NCBI GenBank assembly: GCA_022572885.1
Contig: JACZVC010000008.1
Location: forward strand, 36,368-100,367
Direction of reading: 5' to 3'
Source: Pseudomonadota bacterium
Lineage (GTDB): Bacteria > Pseudomonadota > Gammaproteobacteria > Steroidobacterales > MnTg04
Length of the DNA: 64,000 bases
This document shows, one piece after another, positions 45,200 to 55,242 of this stretch. A program made the translations under genes and the position numbers. Within the stretch, counting starts at the first letter, position 1. The number at the start of each line of letters is the position of its first letter. A model generated the notes under the pieces. That model was given only the letters and a program-made list of their open reading frames with translations. It was not told the origin of the DNA and searched no databases.

Positions 45200-47416
45200 T
45201 CAGGTCTTGCGTAACCAGAACTGGTACATACCGACAAAGGTCTCGGGATGCAGTTGCTCGAATTCATGCCAGTTGTCGAGGCTGGTCATGCCCGGGTCAT
45301 CCGGATAGGCGTCAAGGTATTGTTGCCCGGTACTCGCGAAGCCGTGTTCAAAACCCAGGAATTCGAGGTCGAGGCCGGCGAGAATTTCTTTGATTTGCGG
45401 CAGCGTGAAGCAATGCTCCTGGACGTGAAACAACAAGTCGCGGCACAGGGACAGATTGAAGAAATCGCGACTTTGCGCCACTGGTCGCGCCGGGTGATCG
45501 GTGGCCAGTGAAAAAATTGCCTGCCGGCAACGCCGAATTCCGTCGCGTGTGGCTTGAAAATCGCCCCCCTCGATCAATGCGCGCGCCGCGACCACCGGCC
45601 GCCTGGCCAGATCGCTGTACAGGCCGATGCGCATCAGACCACCCGGTTCTAACAAGCCGCCGAGTACCGCCCAGCCCTTTTTTGGCTCCGCCATATGATG
45701 CAGCACGCCGCTGCAGTCGATAATATCGAAACATTCATCGAGCATAGCCAGCTCAAGCACATCCGCCTGGGCAAACTCGACATCCTCGATATCCAGTTCA
45801 TCGGCTTTGCGGCGGGCGAAGGCGAGGCTTGCCATACTGAGGTCTATCGCCAGGGTCGTCGCACCGGCAAACCTGGCGGCGGTTTCAAATGCATTGCGAC
45901 CGGTGCCGCACCCGGCAACGAGTATCCGCGGCTCGCGCTGTGATGTAAACTCCGAAAATCCCCGGCCCGGGAAAACCTGTCGCATGACATCGGCGACGCT
46001 CCTTCCCTCCGCCGCGGTGTATTCCGACCACCGCGGGTACGGATTCTCTTCATACTGACGTTGCACCGCTAACGAGACATCGTCGCTGATATCGCCGATT
46101 CGAGGAATGTCCTTAGCCAGGTCCGCTTCTGTTTGCGGTTCGGTGATCTGGGTGCGCGCCAATGCTTGCAACGCTTTGTTGCCAGACCTGCGGGCCAGAT
46201 CGTGTATTTTGGCCGCGTCAAACCAATACTCGAGCGGCGCGTAACATGCCAGCAGAAACACGCCCGCCGGTACCGCATCAGCTTGGCTTAGCGATGATTT
46301 CAAATCGGTTGCCAGCGCCAGCGTTTTCTGCTGTTCCCGATCGCTGACCCGCCAAACGAATTCGTTGAGCCAGCACTGTGTTGCCAGCGTTTCGCACAAG
46401 CGGCTCGATTCCAGGCCGGCAGCGGGCCGATCTGAGAATTTATCGAGCAATGCGTGTCTGCACCCGCTCAGCAAATACTCCAGCTTTTCATCGCCAACGA
46501 TGCAATGGCCAAGCAGCGCCTGCATTAACGGATCGGCCAGTCTCCCGGTCAGATCGTCGAGTACGATCGCGGCGTCGTCCTGGTCCGCCCAATCGGCCGG
46601 CAACGTGAATGCGCCACCGACGCTCGGGTCCTTTTTGAGCAGGCTGAGAGCCGGCAGCGCCAGGTGTTGATAATCGATCCCGTCTTTTGCAAAGCAATCG
46701 ATCAACAGCGATTTCAGGTCGGCATCGAAACCGGAAAATTCCGTGGCCCGCATCGCCTGGGCCAGCCCGGCCCAGAAGCGCAAGGTGCCCGGCTCCATCC
46801 GTACCGCCGCCCGGTATGCGCTAATGGCCTCATCGTGGCGGCCGGCGTGGTCCAGCGCATTGGCAAGGTGGTGATGGGCCGCGGCGTATCCGGGCTTAAC
46901 CTGTATAGCAGCCTGGAAACCCGCAATTGCGGCGGCCGATTTTTGCTGGCCGTGCAACACGATCGCCTTGTTGTGCAAAGCCTCGGCATCGCCAGGGTTG
47001 ATTGACAACGCACGGTCGTACGCAGCTATAGCCTGTTCCGATTTACCCAGCGAATGGCAAACGATGCCGAGGTTGTACCAGGCATCCTGGTGGCGGGGAT
47101 CCAGTTCCACCGCCTTGCGATATTCCTGAAATGCGTGTTCGTCGCGCCCCGTATCGCGATACGCGTTGCCAAGGTTTGAATGCATCGCCGCAATGTCGCC
47201 CTGTATGGCGATCGCTTTTTCGAGATAGGGAATCGCGCCATCGGCATCACCATGCTGGCGCATTGCAAGACCGAGCAGATGCAAGGCATCCGGATTCTCG
47301 GGCTCGCTGGCAAGAACCTGCTGATAAACAGGGATCGCATCGCTTACCCGGCCGCCCTGGTGCAGCGCGATGGCTTGCTGCATCGCCCCGGCGATCCGAT
47401 CGTCCTTTCCTGTCAT
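45200..47416 (-). CDS. TPR protein fused to a SAM-dependent methyltransferase
   Basis: The 738-residue protein has about six TPR repeats (about 10-215, for example NPDALHLLGLAMRQHGDADGAI and HQDAWYNLGIVCHSLGKSEQAI). A middle region is unrecognised, and a methyltransferase domain (about 490-620) has SAM motif ILVAGCGTGRNAFETA, acidic TLAIDLSMASLAFARR, FDIIDCSGVLHHM and LLEPGGLMRIGLY. TPRs probably recognise a protein substrate or partner. It converges with the TolB/TPR gene at 45186, 13 bases apart. Confidence 0.9.
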   Translation of the reverse strand: MTGKDDRIAGAMQQAIALHQGGRVSDAIPVYQQVLASEPENPDALHLLGLAMRQHGDADGAIPYLEKAIAIQGDIAAMHSNLGNAYRDTGRDEHAFQEYRKAVELDPRHQDAWYNLGIVCHSLGKSEQAIAAYDRALSINPGDAEALHNKAIVLHGQQKSAAAIAGFQAAIQVKPGYAAAHHHLANALDHAGRHDEAISAYRAAVRMEPGTLRFWAGLAQAMRATEFSGFDADLKSLLIDCFAKDGIDYQHLALPALSLLKKDPSVGGAFTLPADWADQDDAAIVLDDLTGRLADPLMQALLGHCIVGDEKLEYLLSGCRHALLDKFSDRPAAGLESSRLCETLATQCWLNEFVWRVSDREQQKTLALATDLKSSLSQADAVPAGVFLLACYAPLEYWFDAAKIHDLARRSGNKALQALARTQITEPQTEADLAKDIPRIGDISDDVSLAVQRQYEENPYPRWSEYTAAEGRSVADVMRQVFPGRGFSEFTSQREPRILVAGCGTGRNAFETAARFAGATTLAIDLSMASLAFARRKADELDIEDVEFAQADVLELAMLDECFDIIDCSGVLHHMAEPKKGWAVLGGLLEPGGLMRIGLYSDLARRPVVAARALIEGGDFQATRDGIRRCRQAIFSLATDHPARPVAQSRDFFNLSLCRDLLFHVQEHCFTLPQIKEILAGLDLEFLGFEHGFASTGQQYLDAYPDDPGMTSLDNWHEFEQLHPETFVGMYQFWLRKT

Positions 47417-47747
47417 TTATCTGCCCGTTTCCGCTGCCCGCACGAGCCGGTGGCGCGACTATATAACAGCCGTGTACACCGCGCATTGCACCCGACCTCG
47501 CACGGGGCCTCGATTTCACCAACGATACGCCGCTCGGGCTCCATACGATTGCGTGGCATCGGCAACAAAACAGCGGATTGGCGGTCTGGCTTGGCGGCAC
47601 GCTAAAAATCGGCTATTTGCCTTCATTAAACTGGCGGCAACGGGCTGTACGGAGGTATCATCGCCGGCCCCCGTAGGAGATATTGGGTCCGTGTGCTGAC
47701 TGGCCCAGGGCGATAATTATTGGATTCCCGCTGTCAAAGGAAAATGA
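47417..47747. other. Divergent intergenic region
   Basis: About 330 bases between two divergent start codons. It must hold both promoters. I see no RNA gene and no confident promoter boxes; AAAGGAAA at 47737-47744 is a ribosome-binding site for the downstream gene. Confidence 0.4.
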
Positions 47748-49367
47748 ATGACTGACAAGTTCGCAAAAATTCTGACTGCCCTGCTGTTGTCTTCTGCGCT
47801 GGTCTCATGCGGCGACACCGATCAGCCGCTACCGGAGTTGCTATTCAATACGGAACCGGCGGTAAGCCCCGTTGCTACGCTTGCGCACGCCTGGGAGCTG
47901 ACTGTCTCCACCAACCTGTTTACCGCGATCACGGCGGTGCTGGACGACGGCATGGGCCATGCATATACGATCGAATTCGGCCGACAGCAACGCGACCACG
48001 TTCTGACCGTACTCGGGATGCGCCCCGACCGGACTTATACAGTGAACGTCACCGCACACACGCTTGACGGCATCACCCTGGAATCCACGACACAACTGCA
48101 AGTTACTACACCGCCGCTACCGGCAAACTTCCCGGTAATCAGTTTGCTGTCGGGTGACCCCGCCCTGATGGAACCAGGTTTCACGCTGATGGATACCGGG
48201 CGCAAGGACGGCAGCGCGGCGTTTATCGTCATCGTGGACGACGCGGCGGAAGTCGTCTGGTATTTCCAGACCAGTTCGCTGTCGGAGACCGAGCGCGTCG
48301 CATCGGGTGAATTCCTGTCCATCGACGAGGGGTCAGGCCTGATCCAGTTCATCAATGAAAGAGGCGAGGTGGTTAACTCCCTGCATTCGGCGCAGTCGCA
48401 TCCCGCGACCGGCAGCAGCATCCCTGTCGATGTGGCCGAATTTCACGACGAAGTCGTCAAACACGACCTGTTCTCCCAGTACTTCACCAGCATCCGTGAT
48501 GCGTCGCGTACCGTCGATAACTTTCCGCTGGACGAGAACGACCCCTTGGTGACCGGGACCGTAAACGTTTTGGACGAGCCGATCATCGAAATCGATCTCG
48601 ACGGCAATATTCTCAACCGCTGGGATTTTCTCGATATGCTCAAGCCGACACGCATCGGCTATGACGGCACGTCGGGATTACCGGCGGCGGCCGACTGGGC
48701 TCATGTCAATTCGATCGCCTATGACGTAACCACAGACAACCTGATCGTGTCGCTGAAACATCAGGACGCCGTGGTGAATTTCTCTCGTGCCGACGGTACG
48801 CTGATCTGGATCCTGGGCAACCCCGCAAACTGGCAGGGCTTTGAGCAATTTCTGCTAACGCCCGATGGCGGCGTCTTTGCCTGGCCTTACCATCAGCACG
48901 CCGTCGAAATCACCGGCGACAACCTGATCATGTTCGACAACGGCAACCGCCGCGCCAGCCCATTCACCGGCGAGCCAATCGTGAGCGCGAATGCCAATTC
49001 CAGCCGCGCCGTCGAGTATGCGATCGACACAGACACGATGATCATTTCCCAGGTCTGGGAATGGGGTCTCGCGCAAAGCGGTGAATCGCTGTATTCGTCC
49101 TTTGCCGGCGATGCCGACCGCCTGCCATTGGGCAACACACTGATAACCTTTGGCGGCCTGTGCGAGGAAAATGGGGTTCCCAGTGAAAACCTGGCGATTT
49201 GCCGCTCGTCCGCGCGTGTCATTGAAGTCGATACGACTACCGGCGCGAAAGTATTCGACATTTCGATCGATGACGCCGACCCCCTGTCTTCGGGTTATAT
49301 CGTCAATCGCAGCGAGCGGCTCCGTGTATTGTATTCGCTATCTACCGTCACCATGACGGTGCCGTAA
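47748..49367 (+). CDS. Arylsulfotransferase-like (AssT family) lipoprotein
   Basis: The 539-residue protein starts with a lipoprotein signal (LLSSALVSC, Cys at about 21). A beta-propeller of the aryl-sulfate sulfotransferase type follows, including DDAAEVVWYFQTSSL, IDLDGNILNRWDFLDML, WAHVNSIAYDV, LIVSLKHQDAVVNFS and WPYHQHAVEITGDNLIMFDNGNRR, where conserved histidines lie. The family transfers sulfate between phenols, but many members act on other substrates, so the reaction here is not certain. Confidence 0.82.
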   Translation: MTDKFAKILTALLLSSALVSCGDTDQPLPELLFNTEPAVSPVATLAHAWELTVSTNLFTAITAVLDDGMGHAYTIEFGRQQRDHVLTVLGMRPDRTYTVNVTAHTLDGITLESTTQLQVTTPPLPANFPVISLLSGDPALMEPGFTLMDTGRKDGSAAFIVIVDDAAEVVWYFQTSSLSETERVASGEFLSIDEGSGLIQFINERGEVVNSLHSAQSHPATGSSIPVDVAEFHDEVVKHDLFSQYFTSIRDASRTVDNFPLDENDPLVTGTVNVLDEPIIEIDLDGNILNRWDFLDMLKPTRIGYDGTSGLPAAADWAHVNSIAYDVTTDNLIVSLKHQDAVVNFSRADGTLIWILGNPANWQGFEQFLLTPDGGVFAWPYHQHAVEITGDNLIMFDNGNRRASPFTGEPIVSANANSSRAVEYAIDTDTMIISQVWEWGLAQSGESLYSSFAGDADRLPLGNTLITFGGLCEENGVPSENLAICRSSARVIEVDTTTGAKVFDISIDDADPLSSGYIVNRSERLRVLYSLSTVTMTVP

Positions 49368-49377
49368 TTCTGACATC

Positions 49378-49473
49378 ATGTTGATCCAACTCATTGGCAA
49401 GACCAAGGAACTGCCCGGCAATTGGTCCGTGTCATCCCCGATCGAAGGCAACGTTTTTGAGGAATTCGCTTGA
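49378..49473 (+). pseudogene. Possible thiS/thiG deletion scar
   Basis: A 31-codon frame whose first half (MLIQLIGKTKELPGNW) resembles the start of ThiS, and whose second half contains SSPIEG, resembling the ThiG C-terminus. It runs directly into trmB, overlapping its start codon. In many gammaproteobacteria thiS and thiG sit just upstream of trmB, so this may be what remains after their internal deletion. The match is by memory and short, so it is tentative. Confidence 0.4.
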
Positions 49474-50165
49474 CCGAAGACCGCCAGCGAACCGTACGCA
49501 GCTTCGTAATGCGGATAGGCCGCATGACCGAATCCCAGTCACGCGCAATAACCGACCTTTGGCCGGTCTTTGGCGTGGACTATGGCAAGAATCCGCTTGA
49601 TTTCACCCGGCTTTTTGGGCGCCCGGCGTCGGTCGTCGTCGAAATTGGATTCGGTAACGGTGAAAGCCTGGCGCAACAGGCCGCCGACGAGCAGGAAGTC
49701 AATTTCCTTGGGATCGAGGTGCATCCGCCGGGTGTCGGTCACTTGCTGATTACGATTCGCCAACTCGAACTAAAAAATATCCGCATCAGCCGCCACGATG
49801 CGGTTGAAGTGCTGCGCGACCAGGTGCCGGATAACAGCCTGGCTGGAGTCAACTTGTTTTTCCCCGACCCCTGGCCCAAGAAACGGCATCACAAACGCCG
49901 CATCGTGCAAGCGGATTTCGTCAACATGGTCGTGGGGAAAATGCGGCCCGGGGCGTTTTTCCACCTGGCGACCGACTGGCAGCCCTATGCCGAACATATG
50001 CTCGCGACGCTGGATGGCTGCGCGGATTTGATCAACGAATCCGGAGCCGGTTGCTTCAGCGACCGGCTGGACAGCCGCACGCTGACCAAGTTTGAGGCAC
50101 GCGGCCAGCGGCTTGGCCACGACGTCTGGGATTTGCGCTATCGCAAAGCCGAGACCGCCATATAA
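49470..50165 (+). CDS. trmB: tRNA (guanine-N7)-methyltransferase TrmB
   Basis: The 231-residue enzyme makes 7-methylguanosine at position 46 of tRNAs. It has SAM motif VEIGFGNGESL near 52, GIEVHPPGVG, and the TrmB signature LFFPDPWPKKRHHKRRIVQ near 130. The start is a TTG (49470) that overlaps the stop of the upstream small frame; GAGGA lies about 10 bases before it. The length is standard. Confidence 0.95.
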   Translation: MTEDRQRTVRSFVMRIGRMTESQSRAITDLWPVFGVDYGKNPLDFTRLFGRPASVVVEIGFGNGESLAQQAADEQEVNFLGIEVHPPGVGHLLITIRQLELKNIRISRHDAVEVLRDQVPDNSLAGVNLFFPDPWPKKRHHKRRIVQADFVNMVVGKMRPGAFFHLATDWQPYAEHMLATLDGCADLINESGAGCFSDRLDSRTLTKFEARGQRLGHDVWDLRYRKAETAI

Positions 50166-50420
50166 AGATCGCCTGGATTCCGCCCACCACGTACTGGACC
50201 GCGAGCGCCACCAGGATTTTGATCGGCCATTCAGCCATGACGCCCTGCACCATTCCGAATTTTGTTTCCACCAACTCTTGCTCGGGGTATATTTACTTTG
50301 CAAGGGGTTTGCGCGCGCGTAAATATTCTCGATCGCAGACCCTGCGGTAGAAACATGGACTGCGTTCTGGCGCCGCGAAAAACGTGGTGTCAGTCGCTGG
50401 GGCGATAATGGCGGACAGTC

Positions 50421-50714
50421 ATGAAGACTGTATATCCAATTATCGGTAACTGGTATCGTCGCCCGGGTGGCCCGATTTTTGAGGTAGTGGCCACCGACGA
50501 CGATGACGGCAGTATCGAGATTCAGCATTTTGACGGAACTGTGGAAGAACTGGATATCGATGCTTGGCATGGCTCAGTTTTCTTGTCAGCTGAAGCGCCT
50601 GAAGACTGGTCGGGTTCGCTCGATATAGACCCGGCAGACAAGGTGCAGGACCAGGACGGCGCAAAAAGCCAGGACTGGTTTACGGCGATGGATTACGTTG
50701 ACCACGCAGATTGA
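50421..50714 (+). CDS. Small acidic protein, DUF6763-like
   Basis: The 97-residue acidic protein has NWYRRPGGPIFEVVATDDDDGSIEIQHFDGTVEELDIDAW and later EDWSG, a pattern I associate with the gammaproteobacterial DUF6763 family. No catalytic motif is seen. Stop and start are isolated from other plus-strand genes. Function is unknown. Confidence 0.75.
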   Translation: MKTVYPIIGNWYRRPGGPIFEVVATDDDDGSIEIQHFDGTVEELDIDAWHGSVFLSAEAPEDWSGSLDIDPADKVQDQDGAKSQDWFTAMDYVDHAD

Positions 50715-50759
50715 TACCAGGCGAACCGGTTGAGATAGGCGCACGCGCGCGGCGGCAAA

Positions 50760-51130
50760 CTATGTTTTGGTCTTGGCCGGAGCCGGCAACCCGACCAGCA
50801 CTCTTCCATCGGTAACTTCTACGTCCAGCGAGGTCAGACTGGCCCACAGGCAAGCGCCCGCGACGCAAAGCCCTGAATCGATCTCGAACAAGGCGCCATG
50901 CCCGGCGCACATGATCAGGCCATTATCCCGGGTCGGCGATATCCGATAGCAGCGCTACCTGCTGTTTGCCGATGCGTTCCACTGTGTTTGTCGAATCCCT
51001 TCCTGCACAGACCGCCGCCAATACCTTACCATTGGCCCATGGCCGCATCCTAGGCACCTTCCCTGCTGCCGGGATCGTCGAGTTCAGTCAGGCGACAGGC
51101 GGTGACTTCCTGCAGTTCCGTTTCAGCCAT
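50760..51130 (-). pseudogene. Decayed Rieske [2Fe-2S] protein gene
   Basis: The frame starts at an ATG coupled to the AmpG-like gene stop (8-base overlap) with ACRLTELDDPGSREGA and then hits a TAG. The C-terminal half is in another frame: MCAGHGALFEIDSGLCVAGAC and VEVTDGRVLVGLPAP, the distal cluster-binding motif and end of a Rieske protein. The proximal CxH segment and at least one frame are damaged. The product would not be functional. Confidence 0.75.
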
Positions 51131-52520
51131 TTTTCTGCGCTGCATTTGCGGACCACCACATCATTACGAGTGACAAGCCAATCGCCGGAATTCCCATTGC
51201 CGCTGCGTAATGAAAGAACCACTGGTAATCATACTTATCGACAAGCATCCCACTATAGCCACTGATAATCTTACCGGGCAGAGTCATCAGCGATGAGAAC
51301 AATGCATACTGTGTCGCCGTGTACTTGGTACTGGTCAGGCTCGACAGGAATGCGATAAATACGGACCCGGCGAATCCAGCACTGAAGTTATCAGCCGATA
51401 TGGTTACTACAAGGAATGACCGGTCTGCACCAAGCACTGCCAACTCAGCGAACAAGAGGTTGGTCCCGGCTACCAGAATTGCGCCAATGATGAGCATTCG
51501 CGCGGCGCTGTAGCGGGCGGCAGCCAAACCGCCGACGATTGCCCCGGTCACGGTCATGGCAAATCCAAATAGTTTGCTGATTGCAGCTATCTCTGATTTC
51601 GTAAAACCCAGGTCCAGATAAAACGGATTGGCCATGATTCCCATGACGAGATCGCCAATCCGATAGACCGCAACGAAGGCAAGTATAGCCAACGCCCACC
51701 AACCGACACGTCGAAAGAAGTCCAGAAACGGACACACAATGGCACCGAGAATCCATTTCTGGATTTCGCTGAGTTGATTGCTTCTGGGTACGTGATCGGA
51801 GATCGCTTGCAGGAGGTCTACTTCACGGGCTTTCGCGGCATCGAGGTTGACTTCCGGCTCATCGATTAGCAGAACAGTAATGATACCGACGAGCATTAAC
51901 AGGGCCATCGCGACGTAGGCAATCTCAAAGTTGCTGACATCAGCGATGAACAACACCCCGGCCCCTGCCATTAGCACGCCAACGCGATAGCCTGTCTGGT
52001 AATTCGACGCCATCGGTCCCTGATAACGGCTATCCACCGCCTCGATCCTGTAGGCGTCCAATGCGACATCCTGGGTGGCGGATGAAAACGCTACAAAAAA
52101 CGCAACAAAGGCAAATAAGGCGAGATTCGACAGCGGATTTATCAGCGACATCGTTATCAGACCGAGTGTGATGCCCAGTTGTCCAACCAACATCCAGCTG
52201 CGCCGCTTACCGAGTTTCCTGGTCAGAAATGGAACCGGGAGACGGTCGACAAGTGGCGACCAAATGAGTTTGATCGAGTAGGTAATACCTATCCAGCCGA
52301 AAAATCCAATAGTAGTACGGCTGACGCCAACGTCGTGCAACCATGCGGACATGGTCGAGAAAACGAGGAGGAACGGTAACCCCGCAGAGAATCCAAGAAA
52401 CAGCATCCCGACAACACGCGGATGACCATACTCCTTGATGGACTGCCACCAGGAGCCAGTCGACGCTCTCGCCCTTTGCGTCGATGAGTTCTCCGCAGCT
52501 GCGCCGTCACCCATAGTCAA
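51123..52520 (-). CDS. AmpG-like muropeptide/MFS transporter
   Basis: The 465-residue protein has about twelve membrane helices and AmpG/PAT-family motifs: SAGLPFLLVFSTMSAWL, GWIGITYSIKLIWSPLVDRLPVP and AFSSATQDVALDAYRIE. AmpG imports anhydromuropeptides for cell-wall recycling; a related substrate is possible. It overlaps xthA by 14 bases at its start and the Rieske remnant at its end. Confidence 0.85.
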   Translation of the reverse strand: MTMGDGAAAENSSTQRARASTGSWWQSIKEYGHPRVVGMLFLGFSAGLPFLLVFSTMSAWLHDVGVSRTTIGFFGWIGITYSIKLIWSPLVDRLPVPFLTRKLGKRRSWMLVGQLGITLGLITMSLINPLSNLALFAFVAFFVAFSSATQDVALDAYRIEAVDSRYQGPMASNYQTGYRVGVLMAGAGVLFIADVSNFEIAYVAMALLMLVGIITVLLIDEPEVNLDAAKAREVDLLQAISDHVPRSNQLSEIQKWILGAIVCPFLDFFRRVGWWALAILAFVAVYRIGDLVMGIMANPFYLDLGFTKSEIAAISKLFGFAMTVTGAIVGGLAAARYSAARMLIIGAILVAGTNLLFAELAVLGADRSFLVVTISADNFSAGFAGSVFIAFLSSLTSTKYTATQYALFSSLMTLPGKIISGYSGMLVDKYDYQWFFHYAAAMGIPAIGLSLVMMWWSANAAQKNG

Positions 52521-53292
52521 TCTGATAGTCCATCGTCAGCGGCGCATGATCGGAGAAACGCTCTGCTTTGTAGATATCGGTGCTAATGATCCTTTCTCGC
52601 AATCCTGGCGTGACGACCTGGTAATCGATGCGCCACCCTACATTATTATCCCACGCGCGGCCACGATTCGACCACCAGGTATATTGCTCCGCCTCGGAGT
52701 TGATTTCGCGAAAGGCATCGACATACCCCTCTGCAAACAATTGATCCATCCAGGCACGTTCCTCGGGCAGGAAACCTGAATTCTTTTGGTTGGCCTTCCA
52801 GTTTTTGAGGTCTATCTCCCGGTGAGCGATATTCCAGTCGCCACAGAGTATGTATTCGCGGCGCTTTCTTCTGAGCTTCTTGAGGTGCGGCATGAGCAAA
52901 TCCAGAAAGCGGAATTTCTTTGCCTGGCGTTCCTCACTGGATGAACCGGAGGGGAGATACAGCGAAACTACGCTCAGTTTACCGAACTGTGCTTCCAGGT
53001 AGCGCGCCTCGTGGTCGAATTCCGGCCAGCCCAGCCCGTGGATAATTTTGTCGGGCTTGCGCCGCGAATAAATCGCAACACCACTGTAGCCTTTCTTTTG
53101 CGCGTCGAGATACTCGCAATGATAACCGGCTGGACTAAACACCGGGTCGTCGAGCTGGTGGGTCTGCGCCCTGATTTCCTGGGCGCATACGACATCCGGT
53201 TTTTGTGCCGCCATCCAGTCAAAGAAACCCTTGCGGGCAGCCGCCCTGATGCCGTTGACATTGATTGAGATCACCCGAAATCGATTTGCCAA
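52507..53292 (-). CDS. xthA: Exodeoxyribonuclease III family AP endonuclease
   Basis: The 261-residue protein is an EEP-fold nuclease for base-excision repair. It shows [25 protein letters not shown] with the metal-binding glutamate, [25 protein letters not shown] with catalytic D and N, and ending [11 protein letters not shown] chose the TTG at 53292, 6 bases after GGAGG; the frame is open further upstream into pyrE territory. It is divergent from pyrE. Confidence 0.93.
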   Translation of the reverse strand: MANRFRVISINVNGIRAAARKGFFDWMAAQKPDVVCAQEIRAQTHQLDDPVFSPAGYHCEYLDAQKKGYSGVAIYSRRKPDKIIHGLGWPEFDHEARYLEAQFGKLSVVSLYLPSGSSSEERQAKKFRFLDLLMPHLKKLRRKRREYILCGDWNIAHREIDLKNWKANQKNSGFLPEERAWMDQLFAEGYVDAFREINSEAEQYTWWSNRGRAWDNNVGWRIDYQVVTPGLRERIISTDIYKAERFSDHAPLTMDYQIDYG

Positions 53293-53359
53293 AACTGTCC
53301 TCCGGAAAATGGGAGCGTGTATCATAGCGGCCTGGTGTCCCACATGCAGCGGGAAGATT

Positions 53360-54013
53360 GTGAAAGCTCACCAACAAGAATTTCTCGACCTGGCTATTGA
53401 AACAGGTGCGTTACGTTTCGGGGAGTTCACGCTTAAATCGGGCCGGGTCAGCCCGTATTTTTTTAACGCGGGTCTTTTTTGCAGCGGCCGCGCGATGGCG
53501 GTGCTGGGCCGTTGCTACGCGCAATCCATCGTCGAATCCGGCCTGCAGTTCGACATGTTGTTTGGCCCCGCTTACAAGGGCATTCCGCTTGCCGCGGTCA
53601 CCGTGGCAGCGCTGGCGGAGAAGTTCGATCGCGACCCGGTGTGGGCCTACAACCGGAAGGAGGCCAAGGAGCATGGCGAAGGCGGTGATATAATTGGTGC
53701 GCCGCTGGCCGGACGAGTATTGATCCTGGACGATGTCATTACTGCGGGAACGGCTATACGCGAGGCTGTAGCAATCATTCGCAATGCCGGGGCCGAGGCA
53801 GTGGGCGTCGCCATTGCGCTGGACCGCGAGGAACGCGGCCAAGGGGAATTATCAGCGGTACAGGAGGTCGAAGAGGAACTGGGGATGGAAGTCATTCGAA
53901 TTGCCGGCCTGTCAGACCTGATCGCCATGCTGGCAGGCGATATCAATCACGAGGCAACACTGGCCGCAGTCAGCAGGTATCGGGACCAGTACGGCAGCAA
54001 AGCCGGAGCCTGA
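53360..54013 (+). CDS. pyrE: Orotate phosphoribosyltransferase
   Basis: The 217-residue enzyme converts orotate and PRPP to orotidine 5'-phosphate in pyrimidine synthesis. It has [14 protein letters not shown], the substrate loop [12 protein letters not shown], and the PRPP motif [14 protein letters not shown] chose the GTG at 53360, preceded by GGGAAG, because homologues start near [11 protein letters not shown]. The frame extends further upstream across xthA but that part is noncoding. Confidence 0.95.
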   Translation: MKAHQQEFLDLAIETGALRFGEFTLKSGRVSPYFFNAGLFCSGRAMAVLGRCYAQSIVESGLQFDMLFGPAYKGIPLAAVTVAALAEKFDRDPVWAYNRKEAKEHGEGGDIIGAPLAGRVLILDDVITAGTAIREAVAIIRNAGAEAVGVAIALDREERGQGELSAVQEVEEELGMEVIRIAGLSDLIAMLAGDINHEATLAAVSRYRDQYGSKAGA

Positions 54014-54080
54014 AACCGTTTTTGGCAAAACTGTGAACTGAGGGTCTTTGGAATCGCCAGGACTGTGGTATACGAACCCT

Positions 54081-54719
54081 ATGAAAAGTAAAGCGTTTTA
54101 CAGTTTGATCGTTTTGGCGTGCCTGGTCCTGGCCGGGACTGCGACCGCCGCCGATACCTATCGCTGGGTCGATGACAACGGCATCGTCCATTATGGCGAC
54201 ACCGTACCGTCCGAGTACGCGAGGCAGGATCAGCAGGTTCTCAATAGCCAGGGCGTCACCATCAACACCATCCAGGGTTACCGGACGCCAGAGCAACTCG
54301 CGGAGCAGGCGCGCATCCGGATCGAACAGGAGCGCATCGCCAGGAACAAAGCGAAGCGGCAGGCCCGCGATTCTGTATTGCTAAGCACTTATCTTTCTGT
54401 CGAGGAAATCGAGCGGCTGCGCGACCGTCGCCTGGAATTGCTGCGAGCCCAGTCCATGGTCACCGAACAATACCTTGGCACGCTAAACGCCAGGCTCAGG
54501 GGACTGCAGGAAGAAGCCACCAAATTCAACTACCCCTATGATCTCGACTCCGATCTGCCCCCGTTGCCGGAAAACCTGGCGATGGAGATGGTGCAAACCC
54601 TGGAGGCGGTCGTACAGTACGAGTCCAACCTGCAGACCAAGCGTGAGGAGCAGGGCAGCATGGTTGCCATGTTCGACAGGGATATCGAGCGCTTCAAGGA
54701 TCTGAAGGGAATCGAATAA
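54081..54719 (+). CDS. Secreted DUF4124-domain protein with coiled coil
   Basis: The 212-residue protein has a signal peptide (about 1-22, ending TATAA) and a DUF4124 domain (YRWVDDNGIVHYGDTVPSEY at about 25-45). A helical, probably coiled-coil region follows (about 75-200). DUF4124 is a small periplasmic domain of unknown role. Confidence 0.85.
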   Translation: MKSKAFYSLIVLACLVLAGTATAADTYRWVDDNGIVHYGDTVPSEYARQDQQVLNSQGVTINTIQGYRTPEQLAEQARIRIEQERIARNKAKRQARDSVLLSTYLSVEEIERLRDRRLELLRAQSMVTEQYLGTLNARLRGLQEEATKFNYPYDLDSDLPPLPENLAMEMVQTLEAVVQYESNLQTKREEQGSMVAMFDRDIERFKDLKGIE

Positions 54720-54765
54720 AAAAACCGCAGGCTAATTCGGTCCGTGATAAATGGTGATTTGCAGG

Positions 54766-55221
54766 CTAATGACGGCCTGAGTGGCCGAAACCTCCGGCTC
54801 CGCGTGCGCTCTCGACGAACTCTTCCACCACTTCGAACTCGGCGTGAACGATCGGCAATATGACCATCTGCGCAATTCGTTCCCCTGGTTCTATCGTGAA
54901 CGGCTTGGGGCTGCGATTCCAGCAGGAAACAAAAATCTGCCCCTGGTAATCCGAGTCGATCAAACCGGTGAGATTACCGAGGACGATACCGTGCTTGTGT
55001 CCAAGCCCGGACCGCGGCAGCAACACCGCCGCAAGACCCGGATCGTCCAGGTGTATCGCAATACCGGTCGGGATCAGTTCGGTCTGACCCGGCTCCAGCA
55101 ATAGCGGCTCGTCCAGGCAGGCACGCAAGTCAACGCCGGCAGATCCTGCGGTCGCCGGCGCCGGTATCGGGTACTCGCCACCAATCCTGGCATCCATGAT
55201 TTTTAGCTTTATTTTACTCAT
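54766..55221 (-). CDS. dut: Deoxyuridine 5'-triphosphate nucleotidohydrolase (dUTPase)
   Basis: The 151-residue trimeric dUTPase hydrolyses dUTP to dUMP. It shows motifs [52 protein letters not shown] and the C-terminal [12 protein letters not shown] loop. It lies 21 bases downstream of coaBC, the usual gene order. Confidence 0.98.
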   Translation of the reverse strand: MSKIKLKIMDARIGGEYPIPAPATAGSAGVDLRACLDEPLLLEPGQTELIPTGIAIHLDDPGLAAVLLPRSGLGHKHGIVLGNLTGLIDSDYQGQIFVSCWNRSPKPFTIEPGERIAQMVILPIVHAEFEVVEEFVESARGAGGFGHSGRH

Positions 55222-55242
55222 TCCGGTTGTTTTTCCTTGTCG

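Noticed and set aside
50056..50274. A 72-codon minus-strand frame with a hydrophobic start
   Set aside because: It overlaps the end of trmB antisense. The first 45 residues could be a remnant of a membrane protein, but the evidence is too weak.
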